The notes under the pieces: generated by a model
Seen by the model: the letters and a program-made list of their open reading frames with translations, nothing else
What the model was told of the DNA's origin: nothing
Databases searched by the model: none
Origin: Zarea fungicola
Lineage: Eukaryota; Ascomycota; Sordariomycetes; Hypocreales; Cordycipitaceae
Length of the DNA: 64,000 bases
Direction: 5' to 3'
NCBI GenBank assembly: GCA_900169235.1
Contig: FWCC01000233.1
Location: 5,536 to 69,535, forward strand
Program-made: the position numbers and the translations under genes
Shown: one piece after another, positions 41,913 to 52,524 of the stretch
Numbering within the stretch: position 1 is the first letter of the stretch
How the letters are laid out: each line of letters opens with the position of its first letter

Positions 41913-42830
41913 TTACTGCGCTACGGTTTTGGAGTGACTAATAAGACGCTCAGCCACTTTCCGAAGTGGGTGATTCATGGGTGAGCTGTTCAACCATTGT
42001 TGTACCTCACCCAGCAGCCTCTTAGTCTGCGGCGATGATGGGCACGAGTTGAAGCAAATTCCCAAGGTACTAAGTTGGAAGAGAAAAAACTCATCGCGGT
42101 CGCCTAGCGCATCCATCAAGAAACACGCCAGCCAGGACCAGGCTTCAGCTTGTTCCAGTGTCGCAATGTAAGACATAATGTCACACATACTGTCACCAGA
42201 GCTAGAGGCTGATATCTTCAAGGCAGCTCCGATCGTGTAGGCAGCCCGAGCAATAAACAAGAGTTCGAGATGTCCCAGGCGGGTGGTAAGAAGCTTGGAG
42301 AGAGAATTCTTGGACAACGCAATCGATTCTTTGCACTCTGGCCGGCTTGACAGATACAAATAAATGTTTGCCCGTATTATACTTGCCATTGCTGCTTCAG
42401 CAGGAGGTAATTTCTCCCATTGATTCTTGGCTCCGTCCTCACTTCTTGCATTAACATAACGGTAAAGCATTTCGCCGTCTTGGTTGATACAGAGCTGATG
42501 TCCGGTCGAATTGCCTCCGCAGACCTCGGAAAGGCGTTCACCGTTATCGAGGAATGCCCTAGAGAGCATTTCTGGATACCATACGCCAGCGTTCATGAGC
42601 CGTCGAGTCTCTTTCAAAGTCAGTGGTCTGTCCTCGCGTACTATTTTGACGATCTCATCGAGGTTTTCCTGGTCTCTGAATCCGGCGACCTCCTTCGTTG
42701 AACAGCGAGGGACGCTTCTGGCATCCTCTAGTAGACGGGAGAAGATTGCGCGCAGGTTTTCCGGTCTGATATCCTCATGCGCGTAAATACTTTTGGGAAA
42801 GTCTCCAGCCATGTTTGCGGCTGCAAACAT
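41913..42830 (-). CDS. Hypothetical 305-residue helical protein
   Basis: ATG at 42830, single exon. The sequence is mostly helical (LRAIFSRLLEDARSVPR, LDEIVKIVREDRPLTLKETR, LLFIARAAYTIGAALKIS, EAWSWLACFLMDALGDRDEF, TKRLLGEVQQWLNSSP). The middle part (SRPECKESIALSKNSLSKLL) may be an alpha-solenoid. No signal peptide, zinc site or catalytic motif. Not recognised. It runs in the same direction as the 37.6-kb gene, with 3 kb between. Confidence 0.6.
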   Translation of the reverse strand: MFAAANMAGDFPKSIYAHEDIRPENLRAIFSRLLEDARSVPRCSTKEVAGFRDQENLDEIVKIVREDRPLTLKETRRLMNAGVWYPEMLSRAFLDNGERLSEVCGGNSTGHQLCINQDGEMLYRYVNARSEDGAKNQWEKLPPAEAAMASIIRANIYLYLSSRPECKESIALSKNSLSKLLTTRLGHLELLFIARAAYTIGAALKISASSSGDSMCDIMSYIATLEQAEAWSWLACFLMDALGDRDEFFLFQLSTLGICFNSCPSSPQTKRLLGEVQQWLNSSPMNHPLRKVAERLISHSKTVAQ

Positions 42831-43764
42831 GTCGGCTGCTCTGATTGTTTAGACGTGGTTGTTGTAGTTGGCGAATGACTATGGGCGAACGGGTAATAGA
42901 TGAATGCAGTATCAGAGTTACGGAAGTTGGTGACTATATGGGGGTATGACAAAAGGCGGGTTGGTTTGCGGGTATGAAATAAAGGATCGGCTCTCCACCT
43001 TCTCGTGACAAACGCACCGACGCGTCCGCCAGGAGACTGTCTGGTCATCACATGCCAATAGTAACCGAGTGATCAACATGGATTGGGATGACAAATAGCG
43101 ACGAATGGCGGTGTAAGGCACAACTTGGCAAGCCACTGCTCCTTTGCCATACTGACGCCACTGTCAACATAAGAGCCTGCCTGAATTTAATTAAGTAGCG
43201 TGGCACATTGTCTGTTATTTCTTCTCGTTTCATGCAGGCGACAAGGCGCAGGGTGACGGGGTGAGGCATTTGCTGCTCAACCCCTGAGCATGTCACGGTC
43301 CCAAGTTCTTACTGTGAGTCATGTCTGGTATTCACACGCGACGCATTATGGTTCTCCCATCCGTCCAGATAGATTGAGGAGCTTTGCTAGCGAGATGAGA
43401 AAATTCCGTCGAGCCAGAGGTTCTAGGACGAACCTCAGCACGGCATCGCTGGCCTGGCTGTTTCTCTTCCGCGATTGCAGATGCATGGTTGCTTTTCAAT
43501 TGAGATAGCCGTTGTGGGTGACAAAAGCATGTTCTATGCAAGTCCCCATCTACAGCCTGGTCTTGAGCAATTATCCTGACTATGTATTCACGCAGGCGAC
43601 GAGTGCCAGCCAGGCAACAACGTTTTCGATGCCACATTCTGAGCAAACAAGTGGTCACTCGTCCTGTTTGCTTGCACGGTCACAGTGATTTGGCTGAATG
43701 TCACCTAAATGAAGGAAAAGACAGCGTGTGGAATTTTAATTCGGTACTTAAGGGTGAGGGCCTA
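42831..43764. other. Intergenic, no convincing gene
   Basis: Promoter side of the previous gene. Small frames look random. Confidence 0.4.
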
Positions 43765-45108
43765 CTACACTCTGATCCGCGCCTTGAGCCTGGCGCGAGA
43801 TACCTTTAGCCACGTGCGAAATCTGGACCAGTTCTCCGGTCGGAGAATACAAAGAGAAGAACCCTCTCTGTCCACCTTCACCGGCGTTTTCGCGGTGTTC
43901 AAACGATCGACCCGTATCAAGCCGTCATCCAGACGGTATTCGTGATAAAGTTTGCCAATGAGCTCCTTGCATATGCTCTCGTCGTGAGCAGCGAGAGATT
44001 CTTGAACGTCCAATTCCCGCAATGTATGGCCGCAGGCCACCAAAGCAGCGAGTACACAAGTTTTGCAATGTAGAAACCAAAAGTCATACACCAATGACAC
44101 AGCAAAGCCAATGCCGCTGTTCAAGTACGGGCTGTGGCCAGCACCGGGCGAGGCTACCTGCTCTGAGTCCCGGAACAGCGACGAGTTTATGAGCCGCCAG
44201 CGTTGCGCCTCGCCTTCATCGCCGTGGCGCTGGTCCATCTCGTTGAGTTTGTCCCACATGAACGGGCGGATGCCCTTTCGCATGGCATCGAACGGTACTA
44301 CCCGGCCGCCATTAGGTTGCAGGGCGTGCGCATGTAGGATGTGCGCATGGCTATCATTGTAATTCGCAAAGTCGTCGCCGCACCGCGGGCAGTATGGGGT
44401 ATCCCACAAGTGGTGGCGCTTGATATGGCACAGCACGGCAGGGATACTCTGTAAGTCCTTTCCCTCGAGGAGGCACGAGAGGTGCCGACATGGATCAGCC
44501 GCGAAGAATGGACAGGCCAGGTGGAAATAGCCTTGGGGTTTGAAGGCCGGGACAAGTATTTGAAGGTGGGACGTAATTTCAGAGTCGGGGGAGGCGCAGG
44601 TGCCGGCCAGGAGCGCGCCAGACCCAGGTCGGGTAAACAAGTCCGTGGTGTTGCTCCGATGCGGCGGAGTGAGACGATTCGTAGGGAGCTCAACATAGTG
44701 AGACTGAACCTTGATTATCCATGCGCACAGGAGCTCATAAGCCGTCTCGATGATCTGTTTGTGAATGGATGGCTGCTGGAGGAGATTTTCGAGGCTGTTG
44801 TAGTTATCATTTTTTGACGTTCCACTTACGCTGCGCATCTCATCCATGGATGGATCGGTGCAAGCGCTGGCGTTGTCGTCTTGGCTGAAAACACCATCGA
44901 TGGCACTGTCACTAAAGCTAGTGCAGGAACCACCGGAAGTCGAGCTGCACCCTATTGAAGGGAGATCATCTTCATCGGTGTCAGATTGCAGCTGCCGTCG
45001 GGCTTCTGGTTCCATCTGATGGCATATCGAAGCTTCGTTGCCATGGCTATCATTAGAAATCTCATGAAGAGGATTCGAGAGCGGCATCCAGTCACTCGCT
45101 TGCTTCAT
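43765..45108 (-). CDS. Fungal C2H2-type protein (CPFF...C...H...CPRC class)
   Basis: 447 residues from an ATG at 45108. The N-terminal 110 residues are acidic, Ser-rich and disordered. Residues about 195-300 carry the core: HLACPFFAADPCRHLSC, then IPAVLCHIKRHHLWDTPYCP (H-x3-4-H), CPRCGDDFANYNDSHAHIL with H-x3-H, and the trailing acidic helix ending in QRWRLINSSLF. In ascomycetes this finger pair plus a W-containing helix defines a large lineage-expanded family of unknown function. The C-terminal 130 residues include VSLVYDFWFLHCKTCVLAAL and a basic end (RARLKARIRV). The broken gene at 5.2 kb shares this finger/trailing-helix plan. Confidence 0.7.
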   Translation of the reverse strand: MKQASDWMPLSNPLHEISNDSHGNEASICHQMEPEARRQLQSDTDEDDLPSIGCSSTSGGSCTSFSDSAIDGVFSQDDNASACTDPSMDEMRSVSGTSKNDNYNSLENLLQQPSIHKQIIETAYELLCAWIIKVQSHYVELPTNRLTPPHRSNTTDLFTRPGSGALLAGTCASPDSEITSHLQILVPAFKPQGYFHLACPFFAADPCRHLSCLLEGKDLQSIPAVLCHIKRHHLWDTPYCPRCGDDFANYNDSHAHILHAHALQPNGGRVVPFDAMRKGIRPFMWDKLNEMDQRHGDEGEAQRWRLINSSLFRDSEQVASPGAGHSPYLNSGIGFAVSLVYDFWFLHCKTCVLAALVACGHTLRELDVQESLAAHDESICKELIGKLYHEYRLDDGLIRVDRLNTAKTPVKVDREGSSLCILRPENWSRFRTWLKVSRARLKARIRV

Positions 45109-46289
45109 TTTCGTGTTTCAGTTTGAAAACCAGCGTATAACGGCGGATCAGGCTCTGAGTCAAGGTGGGTGAAGGAAGACGGTGATGGGTCGAGGTAGTA
45201 GAGAGGAATGTGAAGATGTTCGCATTCAAAGTCTGATGAGGGGCTATAATCCTTTTAAATTAGTTTTGGAGTTGGCCAGAGGGAATAGGGGTGAGGTGGA
45301 TGTCTGTCAAGGCCACTTTTGCGGAGTGAGGTTATGTTACACGTTAGCACCTTGTCATATCTCTCTCACATTTGTGAGATTTCCGTCACATGGTCATAGC
45401 AGTGGTTTTATAGGCTTGGCATCGGCTAGCGACTTGAATGGTGCCGATGATCATGGTGTTACGTAAATGCCAAAAAAAAAAAAAAAAAACTGGACAACGA
45501 AATACGAATCATGATGCTCACTCACCAGACGTCGTCTCCATTGGACCAAAAGGGACAGTTAAAACATGAGCAGGCAGTTTTGGAGCCCAAATTCGAAGGC
45601 ACTGTTAGCTATTATACTTTGTGTCGAACGTAGCACAAGGTAGAGTTACGTTGACGCTTTTTTGGGAGAAAAACAATGTAGAAGATAGATGTGTACCAGA
45701 AGATAGTATGCATATATTCAAGGGTCAGATCAAGCGCTAAACTTTTGGATATAAATGACGGCAATTAGATTAAGCTCCAATGACTTGACACGCCGCTTCG
45801 TGTTCGGCATGGATGCATGCAGGAAGCATTCAAATTCTAAGCCGGGGCTCTTTCTTCTCTTATTGGATAATGTCCTCCCGATGCCCCGGCTAGCCTTGGT
45901 CTTTCCAGTGCACTAGCATTATTCCTCGACACAGACTTCAACACATCATCCTTCCAAGTTATAAGAAATATTTTTCTAAGTTAAGTTCGATGACATTTGA
46001 TCATACGGATCCTATAGTGATTTTTAACTAAGCCTTCTTCTCCGACGCAGAAGACACGGTCCCTACCGAGTCTGAAGCTAGTCAAGATGTCGCGTTCAAC
46101 CTCGAATAACTTCAACGGGTTCTCTTTGCTAGAACAGTTCAGAAATTCGATGAAGCTTAGGTTCCTGTCTGATCATACGATTCCTGAACTCGGTTGCCTT
46201 ACAGAGTACTCCCAGCGCCTTCTGTCTGCATAACTGGGCATAAAGACTCTGTAGGAATACCATAGGCGTTGTTGGCGTGGCATCTACAT
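45109..46289. other. Intergenic, no gene seen
   Basis: It includes a 19-base A-run at 45472-45490 and AT-rich DNA. A plus-strand frame at 45182-45466 is not convincing. Confidence 0.45.
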
Positions 46290-47386
46290 CTACTCAGGAG
46301 AAGGCTCCTCGGAGCGTTCGGAAATTGCCGGTTTTTTGCCCCAACACACTATAGCTTCAAAATGCTCGCTGTGCTTGGCGCCGCCTGGCTGCTGAGACAT
46401 CCCAGCGGGTCTATTTGACTGCTCCCCTACCACATCCATCGGAACCCTCGCTCTCTCCGCCACTGGCCATGATGGAACGAGTGGAGCGACACCAGTCAGT
46501 GAAGGTTGAGAATGTGGTTGATTCTGGATTGACGGTAAGCCGTGGTCGAAGTCATGCGTATAGTATCTAGGCAGTGGTGGAGGTAGCGGACGCTGCTGTT
46601 GGTGCTGGTGCTGTGGGTATTTCGGCATCGCGGCAGGCGTTGCCACCGGATTTGGTAGGCAGAATCCGGCTGACGCCGACAAGTCTCGAAATAACAGGTC
46701 GTCTGTGGTCAGGTCACAGTTTTGATGCCGGCATGGTTCGCTGACGTCGGCATCTGCTCCTGTTGTGAGCATATACGATTCATAGCCAGCCTTGGCGGTT
46801 GGCTTACTCCATGTCCAGCCGGTAAAGTCAAGGTGACTGCTTCCCAGGGGGGGAGGACTCCTTGACGTCCCGGTATACGCTGATGTAGGCCTCTGCTCCT
46901 GTTGTGAGCGTATATGATTCATAGCCGGCCATGGCGGTTGGCCTACTCCAAGTCCAGCCGTCGGGGAAGTCAGTGAGGGTACTGTTCCCCAGGGGGGTGA
47001 ATACTCGCACGGCCCGTCCAGGGAACGGGGCATAGCGGGCGGAAGACCAGGCTGATCTCCTGGGTGTGCTACATCCCCTGTGTTGCTCCCAGTGTACACA
47101 GCTGCCAAGTCATTCGTGGCGGGCGACTGATAGGTCGGAAACTGCTTTAGAGCTTCTCGCGAAGTTGATGGGGTGCGGCGTTTTACTTTTGGACCGTAAA
47201 TGCACGTCTGATATCGCTCCTTACATTTTGAGCAGGGCTCTCTACCGTCACACTAGCCATTTGTTAGTTTTGCCTCTTTGAATGCATTTTATTTCTTTTT
47301 CACACCTTTTGCTTGCGGGTTTTGCACGCTTGACAGGCTTGTGCAATCCGTTGCCGTTGGTCATCCGGTACTTTTGCTCGTCCCAT
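46290..47386 (-). CDS. Zn(II)2Cys6 transcription factor (2 exons)
   Basis: Exon 1 (47306-47386) and exon 2 (46290-47252) join in phase over a 53-nt intron with an AACTAACA branch, giving 347 residues. The splice falls inside the zinc cluster, a frequent position in this family. The cluster reads ACQACKTRKQK / CDGREPCSKC / QTCIYGPK: C-x2-C-x6-C-x5-C-x2-C-x6-C, all six ligands present (about residues 18-45). It is followed by a basic linker. The rest is Pro/Gln/Ser-rich with no fungal_trans middle domain, so the protein is short for its class. It contains a duplicated DNA segment read in two frames. It should bind CGG-type sites; target genes are unknown. Confidence 0.78.
46752..46997. repeat. 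Imperfect tandem duplication inside the Zn2Cys6 gene
   Basis: 46752-46853 and about 46890-46997 are similar (CTGCTCCTGTTGTGAGC, GATTCATAGCC, GGCGGTTGGC, TCCAGCC, CCCAGGGGGG shared). The offset is 139 bases, not a multiple of three, so the copies are translated in different frames of the same protein. Confidence 0.85.
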
Positions 47387-47635
47387 CTCCCCGGCAGTCA
47401 ATGGAGGGCTAAAACAAGAGGAGGGGTAAAAATGGCAAACGGAGGCATGCAGATTTGGGTGTTATTGCCTGCACGAGGAGCTGGAATCGCTGCTTATCCG
47501 TTTATCTGGACATGTCGTGGCGCTGGCAAGTCGGAGAGAGCCAATATCGAGGTGAGCGGCTGGTATAAATAATATTCAGCGTCACTACTCTGGTGAATGC
47601 CAAGTCTCTGTACCGTCTCTACCATCTCTACCATC

Positions 47636-47943
47636 TTACGCTCTTGTCCCAAACAGGCAATGTGCGCCGCTCCGAGTCACTGATGTGTGTTGTAGCGTGA
47701 TCATCACACAGCAGGGTGAAGTAAAAAGTAGTAAGCCAGAATTAATGATTGGACAATCCATCTCCACTACAGTTTTTCCAGCTGAAGCCGTAACAGTGAC
47801 GCATTGCTCCCATCCATAGAATGTACTGACGGGCCTGAAAACAACCAATGAATAATCAAAGACTGGACACTTGAACACGGCATAAGTACTTACTCTTTAC
47901 GCCTACCCGTGCCTTTTGGACTGTGTAGTTGCTGCTGGTGCAT
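47636..47943 (-). CDS. Small hypothetical protein (2 exons)
   Basis: Exons 47894-47943 and 47636-47834 join in phase (intron 59 nt, donor GTAAGT, acceptor GGTTGTTTTCAG) to 82 residues. Both splice sites are near-consensus, which is the best evidence here. The protein starts MHQQQLHSPKGTGRRK, and the rest is strand-rich with five Cys (EQCVTVTASAGKTVVEMDCP, SPCCVMITLQ). No signal peptide. Not recognised. Confidence 0.42.
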
Positions 47944-48957
47944 GGCCTGTCCTCAGACGTGTTTCCACGCCGCTAGTTTGTGGCTGCAGCGCCACATGCA
48001 ACTGCTTTTGGGGGGGGGGGTACACGTAAGACACTTCCGTGCGGCGCTATCGCTTCTAACGACTGATGTTTTCTTCCCTGTGGCACTTGAGTTTGGGACT
48101 ACTTGGCGCCATTTGGATTCAAGATGATCTAGTATCGTGGATCGAATGCAATTTACTCAGACTGCGATGTTGGGACGAGCAGATTACAATCAATAAAATA
48201 TTCAGCGGCGACATACATAGACTGCCGGTCCGTGCCCACGCCACCGAAGCGGCTGCAGGCCAAGCACGACAAGCCTATTCATGCTCGCTTTGAGAATCAA
48301 GACTAAGCCCCGTTATTTTCTCTTTGCTCCTTGGAAATGACTAAGCATGCAGGGGCAATCAAATTTGAACTGCGGTGAGAACTGTTGACGTGCGCGACTA
48401 CGCACTTAGTCGAATTGACCCCGATTGTAGAGGTGAAGTGGCTAGAATTGATTATGTTGACACAGAATGGCTTCGCCCGTTGTTGGGCGACTCTGCCCCA
48501 GAGCTATCATATGTTATGACGATGATGGTCATATAGGAAGAGCTGCCCTTTTCAAATCCAAGGTTGGAGGGGGTCTGTTCTAGCCGGCGCTTCACTCCTT
48601 GCACAAATGCTTCCTGACCCAAGATATTAGAGATGGATAAAACGATTTCCGGCTCCCTAGGAAAAGATTAATTAGCTACAGGTACTGGGGCAGATCTGCC
48701 GATGCTCGCTAGGAAAGATAATTCTTGCAATTGCCTCGTACGTATAGATAGACACTGTTTTATACAAGTGATGGCTAGTTTTGACGCATACTAACAACCA
48801 GCCCATCTAATAAGCATTCCCTTTTGCACGTAAACCACATTGTAGCTCAAGCATGCTACCTAGACCACCCCTTTCAAAGGTATCCTCAAGCCCCCTCCCT
48901 TTATGGTACCGATAATCAGTACTACGATACGGCAAGGCGGTTTAAGAGCGAACGGAG
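47944..48957. other. Intergenic, no gene seen
   Basis: A G-run lies at 48010-48019. Short frames only. Confidence 0.45.
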
Positions 48958-49242
48958 ATGCACAACGAAAAACACTATGAAAGTCCTGAAAGCTGTAATT
49001 ACCTTCTACCTGTTGGCGAATTTCATCGCTCTGATGAGGAAGATCTGCTGACAGCACTTGTTCCAGCCCGAAAAGTCTGAGATGATGTGCTCTACATGTC
49101 TCCCAAGCAATTAGAAAACTGCCGCAGACTTGTCGCTCGATATCCAGCAGAAGCCAGAGAATTTGGAATTAATAAATCAGAGCTAAGGGCGCGCAAGCAT
49201 ACACAGGATATGAAAAGAGCTGGCTTCCCGGGGTTTCTATAG
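48958..49242 (+). pseudogene. Protein-like frame split by one stop
   Basis: From an ATG at 48958 the frame reads HNEKHYESPESCNYLLPVGE and SDEEDLLTALVPARKV. It meets TGA at 49078-49080 and continues in the same frame (DDVLYMSPKQLENCRRLVAR, EAREFGINKSELRARK) to a stop at 49242. The composition on both sides of the stop is equally good. The candidate intron around it would be only about 33 nt. I read it as a fragment or nonsense-mutated gene. Family unknown. Confidence 0.35.
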
Positions 49243-49460
49243 TCTTCAATGAGATATTGAACGCGGCCTCGTAATTGGTTGATTCATACGGTTTATAAAC
49301 TGTGAATGATTGTTGAGACACGTCGAGAGTATTACCAAATGCACACATGCTCATCACCACATTATGATCATTGAAGAGTTACGCTGTGATTTCACATGCC
49401 GGAACAACCATATCTTCCAATAGTTAACATATACCTTGCTGACTCTTGTCTTGCCTATAT

Positions 49461-50348
49461 CTACCTTACATGCATAGTAATCCATTTCCTTGTGAAATCC
49501 ACTTCTGCCAGCAGAGCTTTGGCGTACGCAGCAGCGGCCATCGCGGCGTACCCTAACCAAATGTCGTTCTTATGTGAGTCTGAATAGTTGTAGATGCCAC
49601 GGATGACCAAACTTTGACGATTGATTACGCCGGCTGATTCTGTATCAAAACAAAGCACATTATGACGTGCTGCGACACAATCGCGCATATGTGGGCACTG
49701 CACCGGCGTATCCCCCGAGGCGACCACACCATAATGAACCACTGGTTGATCTACCTGGGCAAGTCTTGGTTGACGCAGGACGATTTGGTCAGCTTCATCC
49801 AGAGACGAGCTGACCGGTGCAAAAAAGAGTTCATCTGTGCGAGTTGGGGGTCTTTTGTAGCTGCCCTGTAATCGTTTCTTTTTTTCTAGCGCCGTTTCGA
49901 TGTGACGCTTCAGCATTGCTCCTAGCTCCTGATTTTTCATAAGGCGAGTAATAGCGTCTTGAAAAATTTCTGGCGGTTGTTGGCCAAGCTGGGGCGGGTC
50001 CAGAGCATGACGTAAAACACCGTGTGTCCCTACAACCACGTCGCCAAGACGGATGTCATGATCTTCACTAGCAGTGCCACCCGCTATTCCAACTAGCAAG
50101 AAGAATTCGATGCAAGGAAAAGCACGTCGCATATTCGCTACCATTACAGCTGTAGATGCTATGCCGAAGTCGGCGGGAGCAGAAATAGCGACGCCGTGTT
50201 TGCCGATAGTGCCACATAGATAGTTATTCGTGTCGTGTTGGTGTTGGGTAATGGGCGTATCGTGTACGGTATCCAGGAAGGCTGTCGCAGCTACTCTCGA
50301 TTCTGTGCAATTACAGAGCCAGCCGACCGTATAATTAGGGAGAGACAT
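49461..50348 (-). CDS. Pfs-type nucleoside phosphorylase domain protein, stand-alone
   Basis: 295 residues from the ATG at 50348. It covers the whole purine/uridine phosphorylase-like domain that fungi attach to NACHT, ankyrin or TPR modules: YTVGWLCN, DTNNYLCGTIGKHGVAI, ASTAVMVANMRRAFPCIEF, LLVGIAGGTASEDHDIRLGD, VVHYGVVASGDTPV, LCFDTESAGV and RGIYNYSDSHKN. The SD of YSDSHKN and the Glu of DTESAG, the usual active-site acids, are present. Such domains cleave or phosphorolyse nucleosides, and in NLR-like proteins are thought to generate a response. Here the frame stops right after the domain (KALLAEVDF), with no effector-partner module on either side. A complete single-domain enzyme or the remnant of an NLR are both possible. 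Confidence 0.8.
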   Translation of the reverse strand: MSLPNYTVGWLCNCTESRVAATAFLDTVHDTPITQHQHDTNNYLCGTIGKHGVAISAPADFGIASTAVMVANMRRAFPCIEFFLLVGIAGGTASEDHDIRLGDVVVGTHGVLRHALDPPQLGQQPPEIFQDAITRLMKNQELGAMLKRHIETALEKKKRLQGSYKRPPTRTDELFFAPVSSSLDEADQIVLRQPRLAQVDQPVVHYGVVASGDTPVQCPHMRDCVAARHNVLCFDTESAGVINRQSLVIRGIYNYSDSHKNDIWLGYAAMAAAAYAKALLAEVDFTRKWITMHVR

Positions 50349-50976
50349 GATAATATCCGGCTTAAAATACTGGACGCACCCAATGCGTGGAAGGTTCAGC
50401 TTGAACAAGATGAACAGGCTGAATCGAAGTTGGCACCTTCCCACTACATATAGCCACAGTGAAACGCACGTCATTGAGCCCGTCTTTCACAATTATTGCG
50501 TAACTAAATTACTCACTCCACTATTATTTGGTGGGTGCTTCGACATGAACCGTCATCGTTAACGCCCAACATATTGCGCCAAGGCACACTTTGTGCGTTG
50601 AAGCGAGGTTTTCGTAGGCCAGTTCATGCACGGCAGCGGCACCTTCCTTGCAATAGTCAGGTGTGGCAAAAGGGGCACATGTGAAGCAGGGTATCCATGG
50701 AAGTCTGCGCTGGATACGAGAAAAGTCAAGTGATGGCAATGGCCGTAGGCGGAATTCCTATTTGCTTTTTTTTGTTGTTGGCACGTATAGAGGAGAGAAA
50801 ACTCTGCCCAGCCGCTAGAGTCTGAACATTATCTAATTCCAATCTGCATACCTGCTGAGCGAGCCATCTCCATACCTGTACACTATAACATCGTTGCAAC
50901 CGTACCAATAGTACCATTCACCCACGACGAAGAACCTGCCACCGTTCCACCAAGGAATATTGTGATGTTGGATGAT
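50349..50976. other. Intergenic plus possible relics
   Basis: Minus strand 50524-50750 reads LPWIPCFTCAPFATPDYCKE and AAAVHELAYENLASTHKVC without an ATG. 50830-50970 on the same strand continues the frame of the LysM-like locus beyond its stop (WYYWYGCNDVIVYRYGDGS). Both look like decayed coding DNA. Confidence 0.3.
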
Positions 50977-51696
50977 TCAGTTGCAAATAAAACACAAGCC
51001 TCCAGCATTTGTTGCACACGGCGTCGGGCATGCCGTTGAACTAGTAGACGATCCGGTTGTCGTGAGAGTCGGCACCGAGCTAGATGCTGCGCTGGATGCT
51101 GCGCTGGATGCTGAGCTGGATACTGAGCTTGATGTTGAACCTGCTGCTGGGCCAGACGTAGGACCTGAAGCAGTGGATGAAGAGGATCCTTCGATACCCT
51201 GGGAGTCTTTGGCACTCTTGCTAGTGTCAGGGGCGGCAGCGGACGTCGTTCTCGGAATTGCGGCAGACGCAACTTTTGGTGTACAGGTAATGACGGCAGT
51301 TGCAGTTGACTTTATCACTGCCTCCGAAGACGTGGAGACTCCCAAACTGGCTTCACACGATTAGGTGTGATTTGGAACTATAAGAAACATGGTAGTGACG
51401 GACGAGCCGATCGAGAGTGCCGACCACGAAATGCAGGCAGATGAGGCGGCACCAGGGAGCGAAGAACTATAGGGTATGTCGTACGTCAATCCCGCGTAAA
51501 TTAGGCTAACATTAGACACGGAGGGGTTCCAGGAAGTTGAGTTGAATAATCGCCGGACCTCGTCCCCATAGACCACGGCAAGGTCCAGAACAGTTTGACC
51601 GTCCAGCGGCTGCCAACGCCCGACTGCCGTGGGCCTGGTTGTAGACAGTGAGGAGGCTAGTATAGGGACAGCAAGAACAAGAACTGTGTAGAACAT
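50977..51696 (-). pseudogene. Secreted LysM-like, Ser/Thr-rich cell-wall protein split by a stop
   Basis: From the ATG at 51696: a signal peptide (FYTVLVLAVPILASSLS), then a region resembling a LysM motif (GQTVLDLAVVYGDEVRRLFN, SWNPSVSNVSLIYAGLTYDI). The frame meets TAA at 51361 but continues without shift (SCEASLGVSTSSEAVIKST). A Ser/Ala/Thr-rich stalk follows and the end is CPTPC...LCFIC at 50977. LysM binds chitin-type glycans. With the stop, only a 111-residue secreted LysM-like protein is made. If an unusual intron (a GTCACT donor with a CACCTAATC branch) removed the stop, the phase would not fit. The secreted layout resembles the 21-kb Ser/Thr-rich gene. Confidence 0.45.
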
Positions 51697-52524
51697 TTTG
51701 GTAGCCAGTATCGTGAACGTGTGTCGTCCAAGAAGCCGCGTTGCCGAGCTTGGCTTATACCAAGGCAAATTGCTCTCGGGATGGTTGTGTCAGAAGTAGA
51801 GGATATATAAACACCGTCGTTTGATGTAGCGTGAAAACACCCGGAAATGTAGGATATTCACACATCGCAATTATGGAATGAAACACCGGCCCATCTGAGA
51901 GCTCCATTTGGTGTTCATGCACTTACAATTGGTGAAGAGAACGTATCATGTACTCAATATGTACCGTACTGTAATCCTATGTAGCGTTTGAATTGTCTGG
52001 ATTTGAGCTAAACGAGCTTCTGTAAAGTAGATCCTTGACATATGACCAGAAACAAACAAGTGCTACGCGGGGTGTGTGGTTATTGACACAATGGGTCCAC
52101 CTTGAGAACAATTCGCTTTATGCCCACGTGCGAGCGAATAAAAAAAGGCTTGTCAACTGCTGTCGATTTTTGGAAATCATTTTACGCACCTTCCACATCC
52201 AATCTTACGCCTCCAGGATGACAACGTCTTTCCGCGGCCTGTATACGTGGATACGAGTTGCTGACTTCTCCAAGTTGACGCTTTCAAGCAAAGAGATGTC
52301 GCAGGTGCTCGAGGCAGTGTTTTCAGTATTTGGATGAGATCGGAGGCAGTCTCCTCGATCTTGACCCTACAAAACAACAGCAGGATCTATGGAAGCTGTT
52401 GAAGGGCAAGGGGCTAGGAGATGCTCTTATTCAAGCTTCTCAGCACGGAGAGACACCAAGCGACTCCGACACAACGGCCGTTCACCAAACCTTTTTACCC
52501 ACCCTAAATGGTCGAACGTGGTTG
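51697..52524. other. Intergenic plus a frameshifted plus-strand relic
   Basis: At 52218-52602 (plus) two protein-like frames abut: FRGLYTWIRVADFSKLTLSS up to about 52330, then, one base out of frame, LDEIGGSLLDLDPTKQQQDL and KGLGDALIQASQHGETPSDS. No intron explains it. Possibly a decayed gene of unknown type (confidence 0.3). The remainder is empty. Confidence 0.3.

Noticed and set aside
47909..48127. Plus-strand frame across a G-run near 48010
   Set aside because: Open only by chance over low-complexity DNA, and it opposes a spliced minus-strand model with consensus sites.
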